From positions 72,072,041 to 72,136,040 of the forward strand of contig CM077598.1 of the NCBI GenBank assembly GCA_039654915.1: a DNA stretch of 64,000 nucleotides, in the 5' to 3' direction. The notes under the pieces were generated by a model, which was not told the origin of the DNA, made no database searches, and was given only the letters and a program-made list of their open reading frames with translations. Shown in pieces: positions 7,564-17,437 of the stretch. Positions within the stretch are counted from its first letter, which is position 1. Each line of letters begins with the position of its first letter. Both the position numbers and the translations under genes were made by a program. Source of the stretch: Aquilaria yunnanensis (Eukaryota; Streptophyta; Magnoliopsida; Malvales; Thymelaeaceae).

Positions 7564-9912
7564 CTAGGGAGAGCCGGGTGGACGAAGACCAGGAAGCTTC
7601 AGATGCTCGACCCTGGACCACTGCCACCGAGGTCCCTCAGGAAAATTTAGGCCCTCCAGAAAAGAGAGGTCCAAATCTGGGAACCTCTGCAGCACCTGGT
7701 GCCGAGCGAGGCAGAAGCCGTCCTGAAAGGCGACCTTGGCCATGTCGTCAGAAGTACGTTTTTGAATGCCAAGGACATTGACCTCGTCCCTCAGCTCAGC
7801 AACCTCCTCCTCGAGCTCACTTATCCCCAGCATCTCTCCGGACTCCTTCTTCAGAGCCTCGACCTCGGCTTGAAGAGCAGCGTTCTCGTCCGTCAAACTC
7901 GACGCAAGACTGTCGGAAACAGCCTTGTCCTTGACAAGATCTTCATTGGCGGCAAGCAGCTCCTTTACTTGGTCGCCGAGGTCGGAAATCTTCCGGGAGG
8001 AGTCCTTTTCAAGTTCTTCTCTTTTCTTCGAGAACTCCTCCCGAACGGCAGCAAGTTGCTGAGAACAATCCGCTGTCAGCTGCTGGTTGCTGGCGATCAC
8101 CTTCGCAAGAGAAGCCTTCGCTTCAGTGAGTTCCCGCGAAGTCGCATCCTTGGAGGCAGCCTGTCTGGCCACCCGAACTCGGAGATAACCAGCGTACTCC
8201 AGCAGCTACGGCAAGGCAAAAGTCCAGGTTAGTACAAGTCTAAACACTTAGAAAATTGAGGAAAAAAGTGTAAAGACTATACCTGAGCAGCATGCTCGGT
8301 GACTTTTGCGGCGAGGGTATTATCCCCCGGGTGAGCCGCCGCAATGGCCCGGAAGGAGGCATCAGTGGTCATCCCCTTCCAAATCTCTTTGGTCATCTTC
8401 GGACAATCGTCGGAGAACAGATTCATATCCTCCGTAATTGTCCAAAAGGGCTCCAAGGGGATCTTCCCCTCAGGGATTGTGGCATTACGCAGGGCCCGTT
8501 TCCTCTCATGAATGGCCCTCCAGCCAACAGTAAGAGATTCCCCTGAAAGTGAGAAGGAAGTTAGGAGCAAAAGAAAAATTCGCGAAAAGAAAAGGAGCTG
8601 AACTTCGGCTAAAGACATACCTGGAGGAACCTCGGAGACAGTGTCCTCGGAATCCTCGGGCCCCTCGGAAGAAAGACCCTTACCCTTCTGCCGGTACCGC
8701 TCCTCGGCGGTGGGTACTTCTACCACTACAGTGTTTCTGGGGGCCTCGAGGTCGGGAAGAGGCACCTCGGCGGAAGTAGCAGGGACCTCGGCCGGTGGAA
8801 TTTCAACAAGACCAGCGTCTTCGCCAGCTTCTTCTTCCAAAAGCTCTGGCTGAGGAGACTGGAGAGTTTTCCTAACTCGCTTCGCCGAGGGTCCCGCCCC
8901 TGTCGTCTTCCTTCTTCGGGAAGCCGCCTTCTTTGTTTGCTCCCCCTTTTCCACCTGGCCAGAAAAGAGGGCCTTGTAATAAGCGGCAGCCCCATCGCCC
9001 ATCTCTGAAAAAGAGAAGAAATATCAGCGTAAGTCCGAGGAAAAAGTATAAAGGGATGGAAGATTACTCACTTTCGGCAAAAGTTTCGAAAGAAGTCTCC
9101 CCCTTAAGGAGCTTGACCAGCCAGGAGTCTTTCCCGGCGATGGCGGGAGCAGGCATATTGAGGTCAGTCACGTGCTCCTTAACCACTTTCAGCTCCCGAA
9201 GGACTTCTTCGGTCATCAACCTCCAGTTGATAGGAAAGGGGTAAAGAGCACGAGGAGAGACCTCGGGAGCCCAGTCAGCGACTGCCCGAATGTGGGCGTC
9301 GAAATCCGCGAACACGGAAGCCAACGGTGGGGTCAGCAGCATCCTCGGATCGACGACGTCTGCGTTCAGCACTCCCTGAGCCCACCTGGTCGGGACATCA
9401 GACCAGTTCTTATCCACCTTGAGGAAAAAGAACTTAGGCTGCCACCCCCGCCAGCTGTCCTTCGTGTCGAAGGTGAAGGTGAATTTTTTGCTCCCGGATC
9501 CCCGAGGTAGCAGGAAATAGAAGCCACCCTTCGGGACCACATAGAGCTTGTAGTACTGCATGAAAATGATGAAGTGCGGCTCTATCCCGAACACGCCACA
9601 CATGCAGAGGTAGGCGTTAAAATAGCAGTACGCGTTCGGGGGAAGCTGGTTCACAGCAATGCCATGGAATTGGCAGAACTCGCAAACCACCTTCGGGGGA
9701 GGATACCGAAGACCGGCCTTCAGTTGGGCTCGGAAGACGGTAACCTCGTCGCCACGGTTTGAAAAAGCAAAATGGCTAGATCGAGGCAGTCTGGTCACAG
9801 CGTAAGACGGAAGAAAGAAGTTTTTCTTCCACCTCTCTAGTTTTTCGGGGGTGGTACAGCAAGGATGGGCCAGAAGAGGTTTCCAGCTCTCGGGAACAGG
9901 CATCGCAGACAT
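7564..9912 (-). CDS. Antisense four-exon gene of element B, possible PF04195-type (gypsy-type transposon) product
   Basis: Reading the minus strand: exon 1 9912-9072, exon 2 9004-8621, exon 3 8542-8283, exon 4 8205-7564. The summed length is 2127 nt, exactly 709 codons including the stop, and in frame at every junction (phases 1, 1, 0). The ORF starts at 9912; the ATG at 9903 (MPVPESW) is the one conserved in the other copies. Exon 1 (about 280 aa) carries FCQFHGIAVNQLPPN and YYKLYVVPKGGFYFLLPRG, resembling from memory the plant 'putative gypsy type transposon' family PF04195. Exon 2 starts with a basic, NLS-like stretch and is then acidic and Pro/Glu-rich. Exon 4 is a long Lys/Glu coiled coil ending in a conserved FQDGFCLARHQVLQRFP motif. 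No transmembrane segment or signal peptide is seen. Function unknown. Antisense extra ORFs are known in Tat-type elements such as maize Grande. Confidence 0.85.
8206..8282 (-). other. Intron 3 of the antisense gene (77 bp)
   Basis: Donor CTCAG|GTATAG (an in-frame stop if unspliced), acceptor CCGTAG|CTG on the minus strand; phase 0. Matching introns lie at 15004-14926 in A and 39212-39311 in F. Confidence 0.83.
8543..8620 (-). other. Intron 2 of the antisense gene (78 bp)
   Basis: Donor CCAG|GTATGT, acceptor CTTTCAG|GGG on the minus strand; phase 1. The intron has no stop in this frame in B, so it looks coding in a simple ORF scan, but the A copy has the matching intron at 15350-15265, whose sequence is unrelated outside the splice sites. 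Confidence 0.8.
9005..9071 (-). other. Intron 1 of the antisense gene (67 bp)
   Basis: Donor GAAA|GTGAGT and acceptor TTTTTCAG|AG on the minus strand; phase 1. The same junction with donor GTAAGT occurs in A (15829-15762), C (27494-27564) and F (38402-38470). The intron in B has in-frame stops if read through. Confidence 0.85.
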
Positions 9913-10199
9913 GAAAAAGAGTTTGAGATGGAAAAGAAAATAGTTTCCAGAAAAAACTCAGAAGACGAGTTTGGAAAAAACAGCAGTTTTCCAGAAAAAC
10001 TCAGAAAAACAGAGGAATCAAGTACTCTGGAAATCAAAACCCACCAAAAGATTTGCCGGAGGACGCCGTCGTGAAAGTTGGTTGGAAAAAGCTCTGATTA
10101 AAGAAGCTCCGCCACAGAAAGCAAGATAAAACGCAAGAACAGAGGGCAGAGCAGAAAAAGAGCAGAAAAACAGTAAGTGGGACTTATGATAGAATGGGC

Positions 10200-10345
10200 T
10201 ATTTATAGGCCAAAGGTGGGTAACCGAAAAAACATCATAAGTACCCATTGGAGGCGAACCGTCGCCGTAACTGCCCGCTGCACCCGAAAAGGCGCGCCCT
10301 CTGTAAATGACGCGCCTCTCCTCCAGTGGCAAGAAGCCACGTGTC
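10200..10345 (-). promoter_or_regulatory. Promoter-like region of the antisense gene: G-box and TATA box
   Basis: On the minus strand, GACACGTGGC (10345-10336) precedes TATAAATA (10207-10200) by about 130 bases, and the ORF starts about 290 bases further on. The same pair in the same order stands before the antisense gene in A, C and F. The conserved spacing argues for a real promoter that faces the LTR transcript. The leader 9913-10199 holds no other feature that I recognise. Confidence 0.75.
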
Positions 10346-10510
10346 AACCGCTGCGCAGAAATGGGGGACGTGCCTCCCCAAACGTGCCTGGAAAACCGGG
10401 ACACGCCTCCTGATTGGGACACGTCGTTTGACATCCCTGAGAAATGGAGACGCGCCGCTCAGTCTGACACGCTTGGCCATCAGACCTGCAGAAATAAAAA
10501 AGCAGGCCAC

Positions 10511-10672
10511 CTCGAGGACACCAAGAGACAGGCTATGGCTGAACAGCCCATGACTTTTGGGCAAGAGGTGTATCTTCGGTACAGGCTTTGCCTCGGAGAC
10601 ACCAAAGAAAAGGCCAAGGCCGAACAGCCCAGACCCTCGGGCAAAAGGTGCGACCTCGGAACAGGTTATGCT
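10511..10672 (+). repeat. 81-bp direct repeat, two copies
   Basis: Two diverged copies starting at 10511 and 10592, both with the pattern gacaccaa...gaacagccca...gggcaa.aggtg. A has the same doubled unit at 17199-17358. It lies between the antisense promoter and the polypurine tract. Confidence 0.65.
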
Positions 10673-10715
10673 TCCCAACAAGACTCCCAACGGCAACCTC
10701 GGAAAGAGATGCAAA

Positions 10716-10752
10716 CCGAAGTCTTCACTTCGGCTTTCCAGAGGGGGGCATG
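10716..10752 (+). other. Hairpin and polypurine tract of element B
   Basis: CCGAAGTcttcACTTCGG (10716-10733) is a perfect 7-bp stem with a 4-nt loop. The purine run GAGGGGGG follows at 10741-10748, then CATG, and the LTR begins at 10753. The purine run should prime plus-strand DNA synthesis. The hairpin recurs next to the tract in A, C and F. Confidence 0.8.
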
Positions 10753-11619
10753 TGATAGCCAAAGGCTGTCGCCTCAATCTGGCCGAATACCCTGCCACAA
10801 CAACGGCCGGAAGAACTGGCGCTTCCCAGGAATAGGTGGAATCATGCACCTCGGGAGATAGCCTGAGAGCTCCGAGCCTCGGCACGCCAGTAAAACTTGA
10901 GGACTCCATTCGCCCCCCAAGGTTGTGAACAACGCGCCTTCGGAAAAGTGGCACCAGACATTGCTGCCCGAACATGATATCCCCGAAGGCGGAACCCCCT
11001 GGAACTGGGAACCCCCGAACTGAGGGTAGGCTTCCCGAAGAGGCTCTGTCCGAACTAGAGAACGACCTCGCCCAGGGACCTCGGGAGTACGGCAGGCGCA
11101 TTTAAGGAAGCATTTAAGGAAGCCTCTGACACGTCCCACCACAGACGTAAAAAGTCGCCCTGACGCGCAGACGCCATCAGAATCATATCATGGCCCGTCT
11201 CAGCACAAGGCTCGAGGCCATCTAGTTACCAACTATCTGTCCCCTACGCCCAGACGTTCAGGAGCATCCGACCGCACACGTGTCATGATCTGAACGGGCT
11301 AGGTATTCCTATATATACAGGAAATAAATACTTGACAGGAGGTTGGCAGGCCGGAGATACAGCTCCCATACTCTGAGAAAAGACCAGGCGAGACTTTTCT
11401 GCCTTTCTCTTTGAGCTAGTGATTTTCTCCTTCTTCCGGCCACCACTGACTTGGGCGTCGGAGGCTCCCCCCCCGGAAAAACACTCCGGGGGCCTCCTAA
11501 CCCTGTTTCCTAGTTTTCCAGGTACTCTCCTAGAGGCGATCCACCTTCCAGGCGTTCTTCCTCCTAGAAGTCTCCTCAACAGTCATCATGACTCACAACG
11601 ATGAGGCCCTGGGCCATCA
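10753..11619 (+). repeat. Element B 3' LTR
   Basis: 867 bp, two substitutions from the 5' LTR, followed by TSD gaagg (11620-11624). It also carries the Gag ATG at 11588, 32 nt from its end; here that ATG opens into the interrupted host element instead of gag. Confidence 0.97.
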
Positions 11620-13801
11620 GAAGGGATGATCATCCTTGGGATCAAGACTACCAAAAAGCCTGGGAAGAACTCAAAATATACCTAGCCAGCCTGTCGACTC
11701 TGCGACAACCTCGCGAGGGAGAGCCCCTCGTGTTATACCTCACCGTCACGGAAAAAGCTGTGAGCTAGGTCCTCGTGAAAGAAGAAGGGCCAAAACAATG
11801 GCCGGTCTACTATGTAAGCAAATCCCTGCATGGCGCTGAAGTCAGGTACCCTTTGCTGCAAAAAGCTATATATGCCTTGGTGCTTGCAGGGAGAAGGCTG
11901 TGACTATACTTTCAGGCTCACCCCATCATCGTCCGAAGTAGCCTACCACTACGGGACGTTATGAGGAAAGTGGATCATTCAGGAAGGCTCTCCAAGTGGT
12001 GTATAGAGCTTGGCAAACACGATATCACCTATGAACCTCGGAAGGCCATAAAAGCTCAAGCACTGGCAGAATTCATTGCCGAAATACCCACCACTGAGGA
12101 CAGTCATCCGGATCTGAACGAAGGTGAGCCAGAATGGACCTTACATGTTGACAGAGCCTCGGGGTCCGAACACCAGGGAGCTGGGGTAATTATCAGAGGC
12201 CCCGAAGGCCTAGAAGTAATGAAGGCTAACAAGTTTAGCTTCAACATCACTAACAATGTGGCTGAGTATGAGGCCCTCATAGCGGGATTACGATTGGCTA
12301 GAAGAATTGGCGTGAGAAACTTAAAGGCTCACAGCGATTCCCAACTAATAGTTCAGCAGACGGCAGGAGACTATGGGGCGAAGGACCCAACCTTGGCAAA
12401 ATACCACGAGCTAGTAGCAAAACTCATACAAGAGTTTGACGCCGTACAGATCGGAAACGTACCTCGGCAGAAAAACACCGAGGCAGATTGCTTGGCAAAA
12501 TCAAAGACCTACACCGAGGTGCTAGACCATCCGAGCATCTCAGTACTGAGCATAGCGACCTCGGGAAAAGGATGGAGGGATCCAATAAAAAGGTACCTCA
12601 CGAAAAATGTGCTCCCCGAAGACCCCGGTGACGCTGCAAAACTGCGAACGCGCTCCGGCCGTTTCTTCCTAATCGGTGAAGAACTATACCGACATGGATA
12701 CGCGAATCCGCTGCAAAGATGTGTGAACGAAAAGGATACTGAAATGATCCTTGAAGAAGTCCACAAAGGCATGTGTGGTTCACACATTGGAACCGATGCC
12801 CTGGCGGCAGTGATACTTCGCCAGGAATACTTCTGGCCTACCCTAATAAAGGACGCAAGGCAGTTCGTCCAGAAATGCGGTAGTTGCCATAAACACGCGA
12901 ACATCTAGAGGGCACCCTCGAAAATGGTAACATCGGCTGACTCCCCGCAGCTCCCGGAGGCGTGAAATTCTACGTGGTAGCAGTAGACTATTTCTCCAAA
13001 TGGGTCGAGGCAGAACCGCTAGCAACTATGTCGGCGAAAGAAGCGCAGAAGTTTGTATGGAAGAACATCGTATGCAGATTCGGCATACCGAGGGTACTAG
13101 TGGCTGATAATGGATCCCAATTCACAGACAAAGGATTCCAGGAATTTATCAGCGACCTCGGAATAAAGATGCACTTCGCCCCAGTAGCTCACCCTCAAAG
13201 CAACGGGCAGGTGGAAGTATCTAACAGGACCATAAAAGATGGCCTGAAAAATAGGCTGGGGGAAGCAAAAGGGAAATGGCCAGGAGAACTCCAAAGTGTA
13301 TTATGGAGTTACCGAATGACGCCCCGAAGAGCCACAGGGGAGACTCCTTTCTCACTCGTCTTCGGAACAGAGGCCATCATCCCTATTGAGATAGTTAGAC
13401 CATCAGTATGGGTGCAAGTATTTGATGAAGGTGGAAACAACCTCGGCCTAAGAACGAAGCTCGACCTCGTCGGCGAACACAGAGAAATAGCTGAGCTGAG
13501 AAGAAAAGCTTTCCAGCAAAGAGTCACCGCGGCTACAAATTTACGAGCCAGGCCAAAAGAAATCAAGAAAGGGGACCTCGTTCTCCGAAAGGCTGACTTT
13601 GCACCCCGAAAGCCATCCCACAGAGTACTTCGCGCGAACTGGGAAGGACCTTATCTGGTTCTTGCCGAAGTACGAAAAGGCGTGTACAAACTCGGCGACA
13701 CCGAAGGTGTAGAATTGAAAAACACTTGGCACTCAGACGCCCTAAAGAAATTCTACGCTAAGATGGAGCGGAAGTATTGTGTTGTACAAAAAATATCCTA
13801 A
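11620..13801 (+). pseudogene. Element A pol, remainder: RT end, RNase H, second RNase H, integrase
   Basis: Continues the RT broken at 482. Stop codons stand at about 11766 (VS*VL) and 11903 (RL*LY). Then a 315-codon open stretch (11961-12908) holds the second RNase H (HVDRASG, AEYEALIAGL, SDSQLIV) and the integrase zinc region. A stop at 12906 is followed by a deletion of about 45 bases near 12942 that removes the WGIDLIGP region, so the first integrase catalytic Asp is lost. The rest of integrase (from about 12962) keeps DNGSQF and GQVEVSNR. One base is missing at the normal stop, so the frame runs 13 residues past FYA to 13801. This is a non-functional relic. Confidence 0.92.
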
Positions 13802-13907
13802 GTACAGAATGTCCTTGAGAAAAATTCTTAAGTATACAAAATGGTGCAAGACAGAATTCCGCGAAGGTGTTCGCCGTGATAAAGCGCAGATGTGATTTTC
13901 TGAAGTC

Positions 13908-14096
13908 CTTTGAGCCATCACGCTCGGAAAAATGGAAAAAATCTCATGAAAGTACACGCCGCAACAAGCGAAAAATAGTTTTTCGAAGTCTCTTGAGCGA
14001 ACGCGTTCTGGACGAATGGAAATGCAAAATCTTGCAAAAAGAGTTAGTCAAATTTTTCTGACTTTCCGAAAAGTCTCTTGAGCGACCTTGTTCGGG
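13908..14096 (+). repeat. Three-copy hairpin repeat array of element A
   Basis: Cores start at 13908, 13992 and 14077 with the same ttGAGC...GCTCgg-type design as the B array at 6964-7431, but with only three copies and weaker stems. The spacer 13802-14235 contains nothing else recognisable. Confidence 0.65.
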
Positions 14097-14235
14097 ACGA
14101 TGGAAATGCAAAATCTTGCAAAAAAGACTTAGCCAAAAAATATTCATTAAGAATGATCAGGCTTACAAAGAAGAAGTGCCCAAAGAAGGAGCACAAAAAT
14201 GAAGAGGAAAAAAAGGAAAAGGCCCCTAGAACAGC

Positions 14236-16661
14236 CTAAGAGTTCTCGGCGTCCTGGGAGCCACCAGCCTCTGTGCCCTTTTCCACCACCTTTGGCGCCG
14301 GAATTATGGAAGGCAGGTTCAGGTGCTCGATTTTTGACCAGGACCACCGAGGCCCCTCGGGAATGTTCAGAGCTTCCAAAAAAGAGAGGTCCAGACCTGG
14401 GAACCTCTGAAGGACTTGATGCCGAGCAAGGCAGAACCCGTCCTGGAAGGCGACCTTGGTCATTTGGTCGGATTTGTCGTCCTCAACCTCAAGGTCCTCG
14501 AGCTCGTCCTTCAAATCTGCAACCTCCTTCTTCAGCGCCTTCATCCTCTTCTTCATGTCGGGCTTCTTCTTCAAAGACCTGACCTCGGCTTCAAGAGCAT
14601 TTTTCTCAATCACCAACGACCGTATGAGATTGTCAAAATCTGATTTATCCTTGAGAAGGTCTTGGTTGGCAGCAAGCATCCCGGCCACCTGATCGCCGAG
14701 GTCAGCAATCTTCTGGGATGAGTCCTTCTCAAGGTCTTCCTTTTCCTACCGGAACTCCTCCCGAAGGGCAGCAACTTCTTTCTTCACAGCATCTGCCAGC
14801 TGCTGGCTCTTGGCGGTCAATTCCGAGCACGTGACTTTCGCTTTTTCTAAGGCCTCTAAGGCCGAAGCTCGGAACGCCATCTACCTGGATACCCGAACTC
14901 GGAGAAAGCCGGCGTACCCCAGCAGCTACGAAAAGATGAATGCAAGGTCAGTAAGAGCCAAGCACTTAGGAAAAATTGAAGGGAAAAAGGTGTGAAGAGC
15001 ATACCTGAGCAGCATGCTCGGTAACTTTCGCGGCGAGGGTGTCATCGCCAGGATGGGCCGCCGCAATAGCCTTGAAGGAGGCCTCTGTAAGCACCCCCTT
15101 CGAAATCTGCTTCGCCATTTGAGGACAGTCCTCGGAGTACAAGTTCATGTCCTCCGTGAACATCCAGAAAGGCTCTTTGGGTATCTTCCCTTGCGGGACT
15201 TTGGCATCGCGAAGGGCCCGCATCTTCGCGTGTTCGGCCGCCCAGTTCAGAGTAAGCAACTCCCCTGCATGGCGAAAATGAGAAGCAGGTCAGAGAGAAA
15301 GGAAATTTCAGAAAAACAAAAGAGCCATACTTGTTCTGAAAACAACAAACCTGGCGGCACTTCGATCACGACGTCCTCGGAGTCCTGAGACTCCTCGGTT
15401 GAAATCCCCTTGCCTTTCTTCCTGCGCCGCTCCTCGGCAGAAGGAGCCTCTACCACGGCCTCCAGAAGGGCCTGCGGCGCGGATGGGCTTTGGGGAGGGA
15501 CGTCGGCGGAATGAACCTCGGCAGCGGCAGGGACCTCGGCAGCAGCCTCGGGCGGCAAAATCTCGGCTGCCCCAGGCTCCTCGGCAGCCTCCTCGAAAAT
15601 TTCTTGCTGAGGAAGCTGGGCAGTTTTCTTTGCCCCTTTCGCCGAAGGACCAGTGCCAATAGACTTCCGCCTTCGGGAAGCCGCCTTCTTTGTCTGGTCA
15701 CCCTTCTCCACCTGGTCGGAAAAAAGGGACTTGTAGAATGCAGCAGTCCCGTCCCCCATCTCTGAAAAAGAAAAAAGACATCAACGTAAGTCCGAGGGAA
15801 AAACTGCAAGGGAGTAGAAGATAACTTACTTTCGACAAGCGTTTTGAAAGAAACTTCCTCCCGAAGGAGCTGCACCAACTAGGAGTCCTTCCCGGCGATA
15901 GCAGGAGCTGGCATCTCGAGGTCAGTCTCATGCTCCTTGACCACCCCTAACTCCCGAAGGACCTCTTCGGTCATCAAGCTCCAGTTAATGAGGAAGGGGT
16001 ACAGGGAGCGCGGAGCGACCTCGGGAGCCCAGTCGGAGACTGCGCGAATACGTCCGTCGAAGTCCGTGAACACGGGAACCAACTCTAGAGTCAGCAGTAT
16101 CCTCGGATCAACGACATCCACATCCAACTTTCCCCGAGCCCATTTGGTCAGAACATACGACCAGGCCTCATCTATCTTTAGGAAGAAGAATTTCTGTTGC
16201 CACCCTCGCCAACTGTCCTTAGTGGCAAAAGTGAAAGTGAATTTTTTGCTCCCGTATCCCCGAGGTAGCATGAAATAGAAGCCACCATTCGGGACCACGA
16301 AGAGCTTGTAGTACTGCATGAAAATTAAAAAATGGGGTTTTATCCCGAAGACGCCACACATACAGAGGAAGGCGTTAAAATAGCAGTACGAGTTCGGGGG
16401 AAGCTGATTTACAGCAATGCCATGAAATTGGCAGAACTCGCAAACCATCTTCGGGGGAGGATACCGAAGTCCGGCCTTCAGCTGGGCTCGAAAAATGGTA
16501 ACCTCGTTACTATGGTTTGAAAAAGAATAGTGGTCAGATCGTGGCAGCCGGGTAATGGCGTAAGAGGGAGGAAAGAACATCTTCTTCCACCTCTTTAATT
16601 TTTTAGGGGTGGTGCAACAAGGATGAGATAAAAGAGGCTGCGAGCTCTCAGGGATAGGCAT
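14236..16661 (-). pseudogene. Antisense gene of element A, decayed four-exon copy
   Basis: Same structure as the B gene: exon 1 16661-15830, exon 2 15761-15351, exon 3 15264-15005, exon 4 14925-14236. Introns are 68, 86 and 79 bp with GT..AG borders at the equivalent sites (exon 1 donor GTAAGT). The start is the conserved MPIPES. Disabling changes are a Trp-to-stop near 15880 at the end of exon 1 and two stops early in exon 4 (near 14880 and 14748). Exon 4 still ends with the conserved FQDGFCLARHQVLQRFP block. The basic stretch at the start of exon 2 is kept (KKAASRRRKSIGTGPSAKG). Confidence 0.88.
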
Positions 16662-16921
16662 TTTCGATAGAAAAATGAGTTCGGTAAGAGGCAAGAAAAC
16701 AACTTCCGGCAAAAACTCGAAAAAATAGAGGTATTAAAAGACTCTGGAAAGAAAAAACCCACCAAAAGACTTGCCAAAATCGGAGGTCGCCGTCGTAAAA
16801 GGTTGCCGAAAAAAGCTCTGATTAAAACAGCTCCGCCGCAAAAGCAAGAAGAAGCGCAGAAAAAAGGGCAAGCAGGGAAAGAGCAAAAGCAAAAGCAAAA
16901 GGGGCTTATGACGGAATGGGC

Positions 16922-17067
16922 TATTTATAGGCCAAGGGTGGGTAACTGAAATGATGTCATAAGCGCCCTTTGAAGGGAAACCATCGCCGTAACTGCACTC
17001 TGCGCCTGAAAAGACGTGCTCTCTGTAAACGACGCGACTCTCCTCCAATGACAGTGCGCCACGTGTC
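16922..17067 (-). promoter_or_regulatory. Antisense promoter-like region of element A
   Basis: Minus strand GACACGTGGC (17067-17058) and TATAAATA (16929-16922), with the same spacing as in B. The downstream leader 16662-16921 has no further recognisable feature. Confidence 0.7.
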
Positions 17068-17198
17068 AACCATCGTGCCAAAATAGGGGACATGTTTTCT
17101 GACATCCCTAAAAAACTGGGACGCATCTCTCAGACTGACGCGCTAGGCCATCAGACGTGACGCTGCACAGACCTGCAAAAGTAAAGAAGTAGGTTGCC

Positions 17199-17358
17199 CC
17201 GAAGACACCAAAAGACGGGCTATGGCCAAATAGCCCATAGCTTCGGGCAAGAGGTGTATCTTCGGCACAGGCTTTGCCTCGGAGACACCAAAAAACAGGC
17301 CAACGCTGAGCAGCCCACACCTTTGGGCAAGAGGTGTACCTTCGACACAGGTGTTAGT
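17199..17358 (+). repeat. Doubled 80-bp direct repeat in element A
   Basis: Units start at 17199 and 17278, each with gacaccaaaa...gggcaagaggtgta.cttcg. Equivalent to 10511-10672 in B. Confidence 0.6.
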
Positions 17359-17400
17359 CTCTATAGACTCCCAAAGAACATCCTCGGAAAGAAAACAAAA

Positions 17401-17437
17401 CCGAAGTCTTCACTTCGGCTTTCCGAAGGGGGGCATG
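17401..17437 (+). other. Hairpin and polypurine tract of element A
   Basis: CCGAAGTcttcACTTCGG at 17401-17418, then the purine run GAAGGGGGG, CATG, and the LTR start at 17438. Same layout as B. Confidence 0.78.

Larger units (their letters stand above)
483..11619 (+). mobile_element. Complete Tat-type Ty3/gypsy element B
   Basis: An 11,137-bp element with 867-bp LTRs (483-1349 and 10753-11619), TSD gaagg, PBS at 1352, gag-pol 1318-6816, a hairpin-repeat spacer, a four-exon gene on the opposite strand (7564-9912) with its own promoter-like region, a polypurine tract ending at 10752, and no disabling mutation that I could find. The two LTRs differ at only two positions by direct comparison (near 559/10829 and 1241/11511). 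Dual RNase H and the lack of a chromodomain make it Tat-type. It is inserted in a closely related element (A). Intact frames and near-identical LTRs suggest a very recent insertion that may still be able to move; activity itself is inferred. Confidence 0.96.

Noticed and set aside
8277..9002. Reading 8277-9002 as a separate minus-strand gene starting at the ATG at 9002
   Set aside because: Splice sites join it to neighbouring exons in frame, and the F copy has Pro at this Met.
7564..9912. Envelope-like gene in the extra region of B
   Set aside because: No signal peptide or membrane segment in the product; the apparent hydrophobic run near 8560-8620 is intron 2.
10235..11101. 288-codon open frame on the minus strand across the 3' LTR border of B
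   Set aside because: It crosses the LTR boundary, the LTR part repeats at 445-831, and the matching region of A has no equally long frame. It is best explained as a shadow frame in GC-rich DNA.
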